Assembly (NCBI RefSeq): GCF_001613245.1
Contig: NZ_BDBZ01000033.1
Location: 116,458-180,457 of the forward strand
Direction of reading: 5' to 3'
DNA length: 64,000 bases
From: Nocardia speluncae NBRC 108251
GTDB taxonomy: Bacteria > Actinomycetota > Actinomycetes > Mycobacteriales > Mycobacteriaceae
Both the position numbers and the translations under genes were made by a program. The notes beneath the pieces were generated by a model. That model saw nothing but the letters and a program-made list of their open reading frames with translations, was not told the origin of the DNA and made no database searches. Below, piece after piece: positions 8,738-17,876 of this stretch; within the stretch, counting starts at the first letter, position 1, and each line of letters opens with the position of its first letter.

Positions 8738-9672
8738 GGGATCACCTTCCAGAACGGCAGCACCGTATCGTCGTCCAGTTTTTCGAAATCGGCGACGACG
8801 GCCAGTCCCACGTCGACCTTGCCGGGTTCGATACCGCGCAGTTCGCCCAGCATCCGCACCCCCTCCTCGAGTTCCACCAGCGCTACCACGAACGGCAGGT
8901 CGCGGCCGGGAACCTTGGGGGCGTGGTGCACTACGAAACTGAACACGGTGCCCTTGCCGGAGGCGACGACGTAGTCGACCGGTTCGGTCTTGTCCTGCCA
9001 GATCGCGGGAACGGGCGGGTGGCGCAGCGTGCCGTCGGGCAGCTTCTGGATGCGCAGCTCGCGGGCTTTCACCCCGTCCCAGAAGAATTCGGTGTCCTGA
9101 GAGACCAGCGGGCGGACGCGGTCGGCTGCCGACGGCTTCGGGGGCGCACCGGTACCGGGCGCGAATTTCAGGATGCGGAACAGCATTTCGGTGACGAGTT
9201 CGTCGCCGACGTACCAGCTGGTGCGGTAGGTGAGGAAGAACCCTTCGCCCAGCCCGGTCTTCTTCGGGCCCACGATACTGTCCAGCGCGCTGGTGATGTT
9301 CACCTCTTCGCCGGGCCGCAGGTAGCGGTGGTAGATCTGTTCGCAGTTGGTGCCGACCACGGAGGTGTAGCCCGCGGAATCGAGCAGGGCGTTGGTGGCT
9401 TCCATGGGATCGTCGGCCGGGCGGCTGCCGCCCAGCCCCAGCATGGTCCACACCTGGGCCATGGCCGGCGGAGCGACGATCCCGTCGAACCCGGCCGCCG
9501 CGGCGGCGGCCTCGTCGACGTACACCGGGTTGGTATCGCCCAGGGCCTCCACCCAGTTGTTGATCATCGGCTGGTTCACCGGGTCACGGCCGAGCCTGGG
9601 CGCGCTGGCGCCGGCCGCCATGATCTTCTCCGCGGCCGCGGTGATCTCTTCCGGCGTACTGATATCCGGCAA
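8734..9672 (-). CDS. chsH2: ChsH2: MaoC-like hydratase subunit with DUF35 domain
   Basis: A two-domain protein of about 312 residues. The N-terminal half is MaoC-like (NQPMINNWVEALGDTNPVYVDE) and the C-terminal part is a DUF35 OB-fold (HPPVPAIWQDKTEPVDYVV, FVVALVELEEGVRMLGEL). By homology it forms the ChsH1-ChsH2 hydratase and its DUF35 domain binds Ltp2 to make the retro-aldolase. The start chosen is a TTG at 9672 with AAGGAG seven bases upstream; it gives a length like M. tuberculosis ChsH2. A GTG at 9705 would add 11 residues but has no good ribosome site. It lies 52 bases after fadE29. Confidence 0.92.
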   Translation of the reverse strand: MPDISTPEEITAAAEKIMAAGASAPRLGRDPVNQPMINNWVEALGDTNPVYVDEAAAAAAGFDGIVAPPAMAQVWTMLGLGGSRPADDPMEATNALLDSAGYTSVVGTNCEQIYHRYLRPGEEVNITSALDSIVGPKKTGLGEGFFLTYRTSWYVGDELVTEMLFRILKFAPGTGAPPKPSAADRVRPLVSQDTEFFWDGVKARELRIQKLPDGTLRHPPVPAIWQDKTEPVDYVVASGKGTVFSFVVHHAPKVPGRDLPFVVALVELEEGVRMLGELRGIEPGKVDVGLAVVADFEKLDDDTVLPFWKVIP

Positions 9673-9724
9673 GGAACTGCTCCTTAGGGATAGAGGGTGG
9701 GGCACGGGATCCGGCCGAACCCGG

Positions 9725-10894
9725 TCAACGTGGGACCCGGGGCAGTTTCAGGCCCGCGGAGGCGACGAGTTCGCGCATGACCTCGTTGACGCCGCCGCCG
9801 AAGGTCACCACCAGGTTCTGTTTGGTGCGCCGGTCCAGCCAGCCCAGCAGTTCCGCGGTGGCCGGATCGGCCGGATCGCCGAAACGACCCACGACCTCTT
9901 CGGCCAGCCGGCCGGCTTCCTGCAGCGATTCCGTGGAGAAGATCTTGGTTGCCGAAGCATCCGCGATGACCTGCGACTGATCGGTGTTGGGATCCTCTGC
10001 GGTGGCCGCCACCTGCCAGTTCAGCAGTTCGTTGAGCCGGGTCATGGCGTGGATGCGGCCCAGCGCGCGCTGCGCCTCGGGTTCGTCGAGGATCGCCCGC
10101 GGCTTCGCCCAATCGCGGACCTTGTCGTAGAGCTGTTCGATCTTGCCGGACGGCCCCAGGCTCACCCGCTCGTGGTTGAGCTGGGTGGTGATCAACCGCC
10201 AGCCCTTGTTCTCCTCGCCCACCAGCATGCTCGCCGGAACCCGGACATCGTCGAAGTAGGTGGCGTTGGTGTGGTGTGCGCCGTCGGCGGTGATGATCGG
10301 GGTCCAGGAATAGCCCGGATCCGTGGTATCGGCGATCAGAATGGTGATCCCGCGATGCCGCGATTCCACCGAACCGGTGCGGCAGGCCAGCCAGATGTAA
10401 TCGGCCTCGTGCGCGCCGGTGGTGAAGATCTTCTGGCCGTTGACGACCCAGTCGCCGGAATCGTCGGTGACCGCGCTCGTCCGCAGCGCGGCGAGATCGG
10501 TGCCGGCTTCCGGCTCGGAGTATCCGATGGCGAAATGGATATCGCCGGAGAGGATTCCGGGCAGGAACTTGTCTTTCTGCTCCTGCGTGCCGAACTGCTG
10601 CAGTGTCGGGCCGACGGTCAGCAGGGTGACCAGCGGCAGCGGGACATCGGCGCGGGACGCCTCGTTGTAGAAGATCTGCTGTTCGACCGGGCCGTACCCG
10701 TGCCCGCCGTACTCCTTCGGCCAGCCGACACCGAGCCAGCCGTCGTGGCCCATCCGGCGGACCACGGCGCGGTAGGCGTCGCCGTGCCGGTTGACCGACA
10801 TCGCGGCGGCCTCTTCCGGGGTGACGAGATCGGCGAAATAGGCGCGCAGATCGTCACGTAGTTTGCGTTGTTCGCTGGTCAGATCGATGAACAC
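9725..10894 (-). CDS. fadE29: Acyl-CoA dehydrogenase FadE29 (ChsE2)
   Basis: A 389-residue flavin acyl-CoA dehydrogenase. In M. tuberculosis FadE28 and FadE29 form an alpha2beta2 enzyme (ChsE1-ChsE2) that dehydrogenates the three-carbon steroid side-chain CoA ester. Characteristic stretches are GVGWPKEYGGHGYGPVEQQ, IGYSEPEAGTDLAALRT, TTGAHEADYIWLACRT and the C-terminal FGGGVNEVMRELVA ending in VPR, nearly identical to the mycobacterial protein. The GTG at 10894 (MFIDLTSEQRKL) matches the family N-terminus; a longer frame adds only Arg-rich sequence. It overlaps fadE28 by 16 bases, consistent with a coupled subunit pair. Confidence 0.95.
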   Translation of the reverse strand: MFIDLTSEQRKLRDDLRAYFADLVTPEEAAAMSVNRHGDAYRAVVRRMGHDGWLGVGWPKEYGGHGYGPVEQQIFYNEASRADVPLPLVTLLTVGPTLQQFGTQEQKDKFLPGILSGDIHFAIGYSEPEAGTDLAALRTSAVTDDSGDWVVNGQKIFTTGAHEADYIWLACRTGSVESRHRGITILIADTTDPGYSWTPIITADGAHHTNATYFDDVRVPASMLVGEENKGWRLITTQLNHERVSLGPSGKIEQLYDKVRDWAKPRAILDEPEAQRALGRIHAMTRLNELLNWQVAATAEDPNTDQSQVIADASATKIFSTESLQEAGRLAEEVVGRFGDPADPATAELLGWLDRRTKQNLVVTFGGGVNEVMRELVASAGLKLPRVPR

Positions 10895-11943
10895 CCTGCC
10901 CCCAATCGTTCGAGCCGCAGTGCGGCGCCGCCCAGCCAGCGGGCGAGGTCCTTGGACTGTGAGTAGTAGCGATGCATGGAGTGGGTGACATCCACTCCGA
11001 TACCGCCGTGCAGGTGATGACATTTCTGCATGGCGCGCGGCAATTCCGCGGCCACGGTATAGGCCAGCACGTTCAGATCATCGTCGATCCGCTGCTGCTG
11101 TTCGGGGCTCGGATCGTTGCGCCCCAGCGCCCAGTTCGCGGAAACCGCCGCGACGTGCAGGGTACGCGAGACCACATACAGGTCCGCGATCTGCTGAGCG
11201 ACCGCCTGGAACTCCGCCAGCGGCCGGTTGAACTGCTGCCGGGTGCCCACATGCGCGGCAGTCAGTTTCACCGCGCCCGAGAGCAGGCCGTCGGCGACGG
11301 CGCCGATGGTGGCGAGTACGACCCGGTGCAGCCGCGGGCCGGCATCGGCCAGCAACCGGTCGGCCGGGATCTCCACCGCGTCGAGTTTCACCGAGAACTC
11401 GGGGAGCCCGCCGGATACCGAGGACGGCGCGCACGACACGCCCGCTGCCTTCGCATCGACGATGGCGACCCCGGAATCCGTGGTGACCAGGAGCCAGCGG
11501 GCCTGATCCGCGCACGGCACCGCCACCTTGTATCCGGTGATCCGCACCGTATCGCCGAAGGCTTCGGCTTTGGTGGTGGGCTCGGTGGTCAACGGCGCAC
11601 CGGGCTCGCTGATGGCGGCGGTGAGCACCGCCCCCTCGGCGACCGCCGGGAACACCTCCGCCGCCACATTTTCGGGTACCGCGCCCAGCAGCGTCAGGAC
11701 ACCGAACCCCAGAGTGGGCAGGGCAGGTGCGGCCACCGCGTCGGTGGCCAGTTCGGTCAGCAGCACCGATACCGCGTCGATACCCATGTCGTCGCCACCG
11801 AACCGCTCCGGTAGCGCTACCGACAGCAGTCCGGTCGCGGCCAGTTCGGGCCACAGCGCGCTGTCGCGCGCTGCCTGTCGCTCGAGGAGTCCGACGACGA
11901 CCTCGGCCACCGCCTCCTGAGCTTCGTCTCGGGTGAAGTCCAC
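10879..11943 (-). CDS. fadE28: Acyl-CoA dehydrogenase FadE28 (ChsE1)
   Basis: A 354-residue acyl-CoA dehydrogenase subunit, partner of the overlapping FadE29. The N-terminus MDFTRDEAQEAVAEVV and the C-terminal KCHHLHGGIGVDVTHSMHRY fit the FadE28 family. Like other ChsE1 subunits it diverges from typical acyl-CoA dehydrogenases in the middle region, where the usual T-E-P-x-A-G-S-D motif reads ISEPGAPLTTE, so flavin binding is probably shared across the heterodimer. The ATG at 11943 is 26 bases after the fadE34 stop, so all six genes form one transcription unit. Confidence 0.93.
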   Translation of the reverse strand: MDFTRDEAQEAVAEVVVGLLERQAARDSALWPELAATGLLSVALPERFGGDDMGIDAVSVLLTELATDAVAAPALPTLGFGVLTLLGAVPENVAAEVFPAVAEGAVLTAAISEPGAPLTTEPTTKAEAFGDTVRITGYKVAVPCADQARWLLVTTDSGVAIVDAKAAGVSCAPSSVSGGLPEFSVKLDAVEIPADRLLADAGPRLHRVVLATIGAVADGLLSGAVKLTAAHVGTRQQFNRPLAEFQAVAQQIADLYVVSRTLHVAAVSANWALGRNDPSPEQQQRIDDDLNVLAYTVAAELPRAMQKCHHLHGGIGVDVTHSMHRYYSQSKDLARWLGGAALRLERLGAGCSSI

Positions 11944-11969
11944 GTTCTGCTCTCCAGTCGTCGCACGAA

Positions 11970-14147
11970 CTAGCCGGCCGCGTCGCGGGGCAAGCCCAAG
12001 ATCCGCTCGGCGGCCACGGTCAACAGGATCTGCTCGGTTCCGCCCGCAATCGACAGACAGCGGGTGAGCAGGAATTCCGAGGTGTCCTCGGTCGTTCGCG
12101 CACCGGCCGGGCCGGCCACCTGTACCGCGAACTCGGCGACCGCCTGCCGGTGCCGAACGCCCACCAGTTTGCGCACACTGCTCTGTGCGCTCGGGTCGGC
12201 GCCGGCCAGGATCCGCACCGCCGCACGCTGTTCCAGCAGCAATCCGGCGATCGCGTCGGCAACGAAACCACCCAGCCGGTCGTTGATCAGTTCCGACCCC
12301 CGCCCGGTGGCCGGCAGTTTGGTGATCAGTTCCTCCAGCGCGGGACCGATCCCGTTACCGCTCATGGCGACCCGCTCCGCCGACAGCGTGGAGCGGGCGA
12401 TCTTCCAGCCGTTGCCCAGCGCGCCGACCACACAGTCGTCCGGTACGAACACCTCGTCGAGGAACACTTCGCTGAACCGTGCCTCGCCGGTGATCTGTAC
12501 CAGTGGCCGGATATCGATCCCGGCACTGCGCATATCCACCAGGAAGTAGCTGATGCCCTTGTGTTTCGGTGCGGCCGGATCGGTGCGGGCCAGGCAGATC
12601 GCCCAGTTCGCTTCCTTCGCCAGCGAGGTCCACACCTTCTGGCCGCGCAGGATCCAGCCACCGTCGGTGCGTTCGGCGCTCGTGCGCAGCGCGGCGAGGT
12701 CGGAACCGGCGCCGGGTTCGCTGAACAGCTGACACCAGACCACCTCACCGCGCAGGGTCGGCCAGGCGAAACGTTCGATCTGCTCGGGTGTTCCGTGCTG
12801 CAGCAGGGTCGGGATCGCCCAGCCCCCGATGGTCAGATCGGGCACCGTCAGACCCGCGCGGCGCAGCTCCTCGGAGATCACCAGGCCGGTCATCGGGTCG
12901 GCCGCGCGGCCGTAGGGCTCGGGCCAGTGCGCCATGATCAGGCCGGCTTCGGCCAGTGCGGTGCGCTGTTCGCCGGCCGGCAGAGCGGCGATCCGGGCCA
13001 CTTCGGTGGCGAGTTCGCCGGTATCGGCGCCGGTATCGGTTCCGCCCACGGCGGCCGCATCGGCGAAGACCCGGTCGGCGCCCGTGGTGCGCCGCTGCCC
13101 GGCGCGGGTCAGTTCCGTGACCCGGCTACGCCAGTACGATTCGCCGCCGAGCAACTGGCGCAGCGCCACCGCCCGGCGGAGGTACAGGTGCGCGTCGTGC
13201 TCCCAGGTGAACCCGATACCACCGAGCACCTGGATGCAGTCCTTGGCGGTTTCCACCGCGGCGTCGAGACTGATGGTCGCGGCGATCGCGGCGGCGATGG
13301 GCAGTTCGGCGGCGCCGGTGTCCACGGCTGCCGCGGCGTCGGCCGCGACCGCCCGGATCAGTTCGGTCCGGCACAGCATCCACGCGCAGATATGTTTCAC
13401 GGCCTGGAACGAACCGATACTGCGACCGAACTGCTCACGGACCTTCGCGTATTCGACGGCGGTGGACAGGCACCAGCCGGTCACTCCCGCGAGTTCGGCC
13501 ACGGCCAGCGCGACCAGCAGGTCTTCGACGGCGTAGGCGGGCGCGAACAGCGCCGCGGCATCCACCCGCGCATCGGTACAGCGGACCCGGGCCAGCGGAG
13601 TCGCCAGGTCGAGCGATTCCAGCGGCTCCAGTTGCAGCCCGGCCGTATCCGGCGGCAGCAGGCACCAGCGCCGGCCGTCCGGGGTGTCGACCGGCAGCAG
13701 CACCGCGGTACCGGATTCGGCGCCGAGCACCGTTTCCCAGGTACCGCTCAGCAGGCTCCCGTCACCATCCGGCCGTAGCTCCGGCGCCGACGCCGGCTCG
13801 GCTTTGTCGGCGACCACCGTATCCAGCGCGATCCCGCAGGGTTGTTCCTCCGGTAGTGCGCCGGCGGTCACGTAGCCGGCCGCCGCCGTGGTCAGCACCG
13901 GGCCGCCGACCATATCGTGCGCCGCCTGCTCGAGGAACACGGCCAGATCGGTCACCGATCCGCCCGCGCCGCCCGCCTCCTCGGCCACCGCTACTCGGAA
14001 GATTCCGAGCTCGGTCAGCGTTGGCCAGTACGAACGCCAGAAGCCAGTGGTCTGGGCCCGCATTGTTGCAATCGGTTGGGCCGCCGCGGCCCACCCGTTC
14101 ATCGACTGTTGAACGGCTTTATGCTCGTCAGTGGTGGCGATGGTCAC
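11970..14147 (-). CDS. fadE34: Double acyl-CoA dehydrogenase FadE34 (ChsE3)
   Basis: A 725-residue protein made of two fused acyl-CoA dehydrogenase halves, about residues 25-370 and 390-720. In M. tuberculosis FadE34 (ChsE3) acts on longer cholesterol side-chain CoA esters. The C-terminal half has FSEPGAGSDLAALRTSAE and GGTEQILLTVAAERILGLPRD; the N-terminal half has IQVLGGIGFTWEHDAHLYLRR. The GTG at 14147 is chosen because a GTG at 14204 would place the KstR operator inside the gene; GGCGGGATGG precedes it. It is the first gene of the side-chain operon and faces kstR, as in M. tuberculosis, but here it is joined directly to fadE28. Confidence 0.93.
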   Translation of the reverse strand: MTIATTDEHKAVQQSMNGWAAAAQPIATMRAQTTGFWRSYWPTLTELGIFRVAVAEEAGGAGGSVTDLAVFLEQAAHDMVGGPVLTTAAAGYVTAGALPEEQPCGIALDTVVADKAEPASAPELRPDGDGSLLSGTWETVLGAESGTAVLLPVDTPDGRRWCLLPPDTAGLQLEPLESLDLATPLARVRCTDARVDAAALFAPAYAVEDLLVALAVAELAGVTGWCLSTAVEYAKVREQFGRSIGSFQAVKHICAWMLCRTELIRAVAADAAAAVDTGAAELPIAAAIAATISLDAAVETAKDCIQVLGGIGFTWEHDAHLYLRRAVALRQLLGGESYWRSRVTELTRAGQRRTTGADRVFADAAAVGGTDTGADTGELATEVARIAALPAGEQRTALAEAGLIMAHWPEPYGRAADPMTGLVISEELRRAGLTVPDLTIGGWAIPTLLQHGTPEQIERFAWPTLRGEVVWCQLFSEPGAGSDLAALRTSAERTDGGWILRGQKVWTSLAKEANWAICLARTDPAAPKHKGISYFLVDMRSAGIDIRPLVQITGEARFSEVFLDEVFVPDDCVVGALGNGWKIARSTLSAERVAMSGNGIGPALEELITKLPATGRGSELINDRLGGFVADAIAGLLLEQRAAVRILAGADPSAQSSVRKLVGVRHRQAVAEFAVQVAGPAGARTTEDTSEFLLTRCLSIAGGTEQILLTVAAERILGLPRDAAG

Positions 14148-14182
14148 AGTCCATCCCGCCTTTCCGGCGTGACTCCCACACC

Positions 14183-14196
14183 TAGAACATGTTCTA
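14183..14196. promoter_or_regulatory. KstR operator
   Basis: TAGAACATGTTCTA is a perfect 14-base palindrome and fits the published KstR consensus TnnAACnnGTTnnA. It lies 36-49 bases upstream of the fadE34 start and 83-96 bases upstream of kstR, so one site can control both the operon and the regulator itself. Confidence 0.93.
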
Positions 14197-14278
14197 ATAT
14201 CCACGGCGGGCGGAAGTCAAGGCACGATCCCACCGGCCGCGCTCGCGCTCGACCACGTCACGGAAAGGACGCCCGTCC

Positions 14279-14923
14279 ATGGCCAGCCCCTCCCGTCCCC
14301 GGCCCGGCGATTCGGATGCGTCCTCGAGCACACCCGTCACCACGCTGCGGGAGGACGAACTGAGCTCGACGGCTCAGCGGGAGCGGCGCAAGCGGATCCT
14401 GGACGCCACCCTGGCCCTGGCCTCGAAGGGCGGCTACGACGCGGTGCAGATGCGGGCTGTCGCCGAACGCGCCGATGTCGCGGTGGGCACCCTGTACCGA
14501 TATTTTCCGTCCAAGGTACATCTACTGGTCTCGGCCCTGGCCCGGGAATTCGAGCAGTTCGAGGGCAAGCGCAAACCGCTCGCCGGCAAAACGCCGGAGG
14601 AGCGGATGCATATGCTGCTCTCCCAGATCACCCGCATGATGCAGCGCGACCCGCTGCTCACCGAAGCGATGACCCGCGCGTTCATGTTCGCCGACGCCTC
14701 GGCGGCCGCCGAGGTGGACCGGGTCGGCAAAGTGATGGACCGGGTGTTCGCACGTGCCATGAACGACGGCGACCCTACCGAACGCCAGCTCGCCATCGCC
14801 CGCGTGATCAGCGATGTGTGGCTGTCGAATCTGGTCGCCTGGCTCACTCGCCGAGCATCGGCGACCGACGTCTCCGAACGCCTGGAGTTGACCGTCGACC
14901 TGCTGCTCGGCAGCCGTACCTGA
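14279..14923 (+). CDS. kstR: TetR-family cholesterol catabolism repressor KstR
   Basis: A 214-residue TetR repressor. The helix-turn-helix region AQRERRKRILDATLALASKGGYDAVQMRAVAERADVAVGTLYRYF is almost the same as M. tuberculosis KstR, and the ligand domain shares LLTEAMTRAFMFADASAAAEVD and ARVISDVWLSNLVAWLTRRASATDVS. KstR represses cholesterol genes and is released by 3-oxo-4-cholestenoyl-CoA type ligands. The ATG at 14279 has GGAAAGGA nine bases upstream. It is divergent from fadE34, with its operator between them. The first 30 residues are a Ser/Pro-rich extension not conserved in mycobacteria. Confidence 0.96.
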   Translation: MASPSRPRPGDSDASSSTPVTTLREDELSSTAQRERRKRILDATLALASKGGYDAVQMRAVAERADVAVGTLYRYFPSKVHLLVSALAREFEQFEGKRKPLAGKTPEERMHMLLSQITRMMQRDPLLTEAMTRAFMFADASAAAEVDRVGKVMDRVFARAMNDGDPTERQLAIARVISDVWLSNLVAWLTRRASATDVSERLELTVDLLLGSRT

Positions 14924-15098
14924 CCGAACGAGCCTGCCTCGGGCCACGACCGCCGGGCCCGCCCCGGCAGCTACGATGATCCGTGTGGGCTTCGCAGGCA
15001 GCCGCCCGCACTTCCCGCCGAATCGGACGGGCGCTGACGACACAGTATTGTCATGCGCGCCCCCTCTTAACGAAAACTCCGATCAATAGGTTGGATGC

Positions 15099-17651
15099 GT
15101 GAGCGCACAGGATCTGCCACTGGAACTCCGCCGAGCGCTGGCGACAGTCGCGCGCGTGCCTCGGCTACTGGTCGCATCGGACTACGACGGGACCCTCGCG
15201 CCCATCGTCTCCGATCCGGCCAAGGCCTACCCGCACGGTGAGTCCGTCCGGGCATTACGCGCGCTGGCCGGGCTCACCGGCACCACGGCCGCGGTCATCT
15301 CCGGCCGCGCCCTACGCGACCTCGCCGCACTGTCTCGACTGCCGGTAGAAGTGCAGTTGATCGGCAGCCACGGCTCGGAATTCGACGTAGGTTTCGTCCA
15401 TGCCATCGACAACGACGCCAGACAGTTGCTTCGGGAAGTGGTCACGGCCCTGAGCAAGATCGCCGCGGCGAATACCGGCGCCTCCGTCGAGGTCAAACCG
15501 GCCAGTGTCGCGCTGCATGTGCGCAACGCGGCACCCGAGGTGGGGCGCCGCGCGCTCAACCAGGCCCGGCAGGGTCCGGCGTCGTGGGTCGGCGTGCAGG
15601 TGACCGAAGGTAAAGCCGTGATCGAACTCGCGGTGGTCCCCACCGACAAGGGTTCCGCGCTGAGTACCGTGCGGCATCAGGAAAGCGCCTCCGCCGCGGT
15701 GTTCTTCGGTGACGATGTCACCGATGAGAAAGCCTTCCGGGTCCTGGCCGGTCCCGATATCGGCATCAAGGTCGGCGATGGCGAATCGCTGGCCAAGTAT
15801 CGAGTGGACAGCACCGAAGCGGTCTCGCATGCCCTCGCCTACCTGCTGGAGGAACGCCGGACCTGGCTGGCCGGCGCCAGCGCGCCGCCGATCGAACGCC
15901 TGAGCATGCTCGCCAGCCCGCGTTCGGTGGCATTACTCACCCCGGACGCCACAGTGACCTGGTTCTGCCATCCCGAACCGGATTCCGCGGCGGTATTCGC
16001 GCATCTGCTCGGCGGACTCGATGCCGGCCATTTCTCGATCACCCCGCAACGGCCGGGCCTACCGCTCTCGCAGCGGTACATCGATAGCACCATGACGGTG
16101 GAGACCCGCTGGGCGAAACTGTCGGTCGTCGACTATCTCCCGCACGACGTGGACCCGGATCGCACCGACCTCACCCGGGTGATCACCGGCACCACCTCGG
16201 CCCAGGTGACCTTCGCGCCGCGGCCCGAATTCGGCCAGGTGCCGGTCTCCATCGAGGTGGAACGCGACGGACTGCGGGTATGGGGAACCAACGACCCGGT
16301 GGTACTGCGCTCCCCCGGGGTCGCTTGGGAGATCCACAGCGATGGTGTGCACGATTCGGCCACCGCGGTTGTCGACCCGTCACAGGGGCCGGTGATCCTG
16401 GAACTGCGCTGCGGTTCGAAGGATCTCGGCCCGGCCGCGACCAGCGAACCGGAACGCCGCCGGATAGCGGAACTCTACTGGTCGGAATGGGCACGCACGC
16501 TGGACCTGCCGGCGCTCAAACCCGACCTGATGAAGCGTTCCGCACTCACCCTGCGCGGTCTGGTGCATGCCCCGTCCGGTTCCATCCTGGCGGCGGCCAC
16601 CACCTCGCTGCCCGAGGATATCGGCGGCGTACGCAACTGGGATTACCGCTACTGCTGGTTGCGTGACGCCGCGTTGACTGCGAGCGCACTGGTCTCGCTG
16701 GGTTCCGTAGGCGAAGCCGAGCAATACCTGGATTGGGTGCATCGTGTACTGGAAACCCTGCCCGGTCCCGAGCGGTTGCACCCGCTGTACACCATCTACG
16801 GCGAAACATTGCCCCCGGAAGCGGTGATCGATCAGCTGCCCGGCTACGCCGGATCGCGTCCGGTCCGGGTCGGCAACGCGGCGAATATGCAGGTTCAGCT
16901 GGACGTCTTCGGCCCCATCGTGGACCTGATCACCAGCCTCGCCCACGCCCGGGAGAAACAGGGCATCACCGATCCCCGCAAGGTGCTGCCCGACGCAGAT
17001 TGGGAACTGGTACACGCCATGGTGTCGGCGGTGCAGCGGCGGTGGACCGAGCCCGACCACGGCATCTGGGAGATCCGCGGCAATCCCCGCCACCACGTGT
17101 ACTCGAAGGTGATGGGCTGGCTCACGGTGGACCGCGCGCTCACCCTCGCCGAGAAGTTCGACCGCCCCGTCGACGCCGACTGGCTGCCGCTGCGCGAAAC
17201 CATCGCCGACGAGGTGAAGGCCAAGGGCTGGAACGACGAGGTCCAGTCCTACACCGCCGCCTACGACGGCATCGACCTCGACGCGGCGACCCTGCATATC
17301 GGGCTCAGCGGCCTGATCGATCCCGCCGACCCCCGGTTCGCGGCGACGGTTGTGGCCACCGAGGCCGAATTGCGCAGCGGTTCCACCGTCTACCGGTACC
17401 ACCACGACGACGGGCTGCCCGGCGGCGAAGGCGGGTTCCACCTGTGCGCGGCTTGGCTCGTGGAGGCCTATCTGCTGATCGGTAAACGGTCCGACGCCGA
17501 AGCACTGTTCGCGCAACTCGTGGACGTGGCGGGTCCGACGGGGCTGCTCAGCGAGGAGTACGACCCGGTCGCCGAGCGGTCCCTCGGTAATCATCCCCAG
17601 GCGTACAGCCATCTGGGCCTGCTGCGCTGCGCCCAACTGCTCGGTGCCTGA
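15099..17651 (+). CDS. Trehalose-6-phosphate phosphatase / GH15 glycosidase fusion
   Basis: An 850-residue two-enzyme protein. Residues about 1-255 are an OtsB-type HAD phosphatase: DYDGTLAPI (nucleophile Asp), VISGRALRDLA and FFGDDVTDEKAF. Residues about 262-850 are a glycoside hydrolase family 15 module like the mycobacterial GH15 trehalase, with NWDYRYCWLRDAALT and the acidic GLLSEEYDP. Predicted chemistry is T6P to trehalose and then trehalose, or a related alpha-glucoside, to glucose; the GH15 substrate is inferred. The GTG start at 15099 lies in a modestly AT-rich leader. It stands alone, followed by a strong hairpin. A simple trehalose synthesis role is unlikely given the hydrolase. 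Confidence 0.88.
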   Translation: MSAQDLPLELRRALATVARVPRLLVASDYDGTLAPIVSDPAKAYPHGESVRALRALAGLTGTTAAVISGRALRDLAALSRLPVEVQLIGSHGSEFDVGFVHAIDNDARQLLREVVTALSKIAAANTGASVEVKPASVALHVRNAAPEVGRRALNQARQGPASWVGVQVTEGKAVIELAVVPTDKGSALSTVRHQESASAAVFFGDDVTDEKAFRVLAGPDIGIKVGDGESLAKYRVDSTEAVSHALAYLLEERRTWLAGASAPPIERLSMLASPRSVALLTPDATVTWFCHPEPDSAAVFAHLLGGLDAGHFSITPQRPGLPLSQRYIDSTMTVETRWAKLSVVDYLPHDVDPDRTDLTRVITGTTSAQVTFAPRPEFGQVPVSIEVERDGLRVWGTNDPVVLRSPGVAWEIHSDGVHDSATAVVDPSQGPVILELRCGSKDLGPAATSEPERRRIAELYWSEWARTLDLPALKPDLMKRSALTLRGLVHAPSGSILAAATTSLPEDIGGVRNWDYRYCWLRDAALTASALVSLGSVGEAEQYLDWVHRVLETLPGPERLHPLYTIYGETLPPEAVIDQLPGYAGSRPVRVGNAANMQVQLDVFGPIVDLITSLAHAREKQGITDPRKVLPDADWELVHAMVSAVQRRWTEPDHGIWEIRGNPRHHVYSKVMGWLTVDRALTLAEKFDRPVDADWLPLRETIADEVKAKGWNDEVQSYTAAYDGIDLDAATLHIGLSGLIDPADPRFAATVVATEAELRSGSTVYRYHHDDGLPGGEGGFHLCAAWLVEAYLLIGKRSDAEALFAQLVDVAGPTGLLSEEYDPVAERSLGNHPQAYSHLGLLRCAQLLGA

Positions 17652-17664
17652 GCGATAGGGACGT

Positions 17665-17710
17665 ACTCGACCCAGAGCGACGGAACGAATTGCGCCGCTC
17701 TGGGTCGAGT
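17665..17710 (+). terminator. Strong hairpin after the OtsB-GH15 gene
   Basis: Perfect 15-base inverted repeat (ACTCGACCCAGAGCG, arms 17665-17679 and 17696-17710) around a 16-base loop, starting 13 bases after the stop codon. No U-run follows, as is common in actinobacteria. Likely terminator. Confidence 0.75.
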
Positions 17711-17839
17711 GAGCCCAGCCGAGCCGCCCGGTGAAACGCGACGGGTGGGGTCGGGTGCGGGTAGACGCACCGCCGAACGCGACCGTTAGACACTGGACGG
17801 TCGGTTCAGAAGACCTCCCGTCCCCTGCTAAAGTAAAAC

Positions 17840-17852
17840 GGAAACGATTTCC
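17840..17852. promoter_or_regulatory. Candidate Fur/Zur-family operator
   Basis: GGAAACGATTTCC is a palindrome (GGAAA-CGA-TTTCC) within an AT-rich island 25 bases upstream of the metal-binding lipoprotein gene. Its form resembles Fur/Zur boxes, and the genes it precedes are a ZnuABC-like importer, so zinc control by Zur is the best guess. Mn or Fe regulators are alternatives. Confidence 0.55.
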
Positions 17853-17876
17853 ATTAAACTTTTTGGTAGGTACGCC

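Noticed and set aside
12150..13778. A 542-codon open frame opposite fadE34
   Set aside because: Antisense shadow of the double acyl-CoA dehydrogenase; composition is Gln/Arg/Gly-rich and not protein-like.
14148..14204. Upstream GTG start for fadE34 at 14204
   Set aside because: It would put the KstR operator inside the coding region and adds residues absent from the family.
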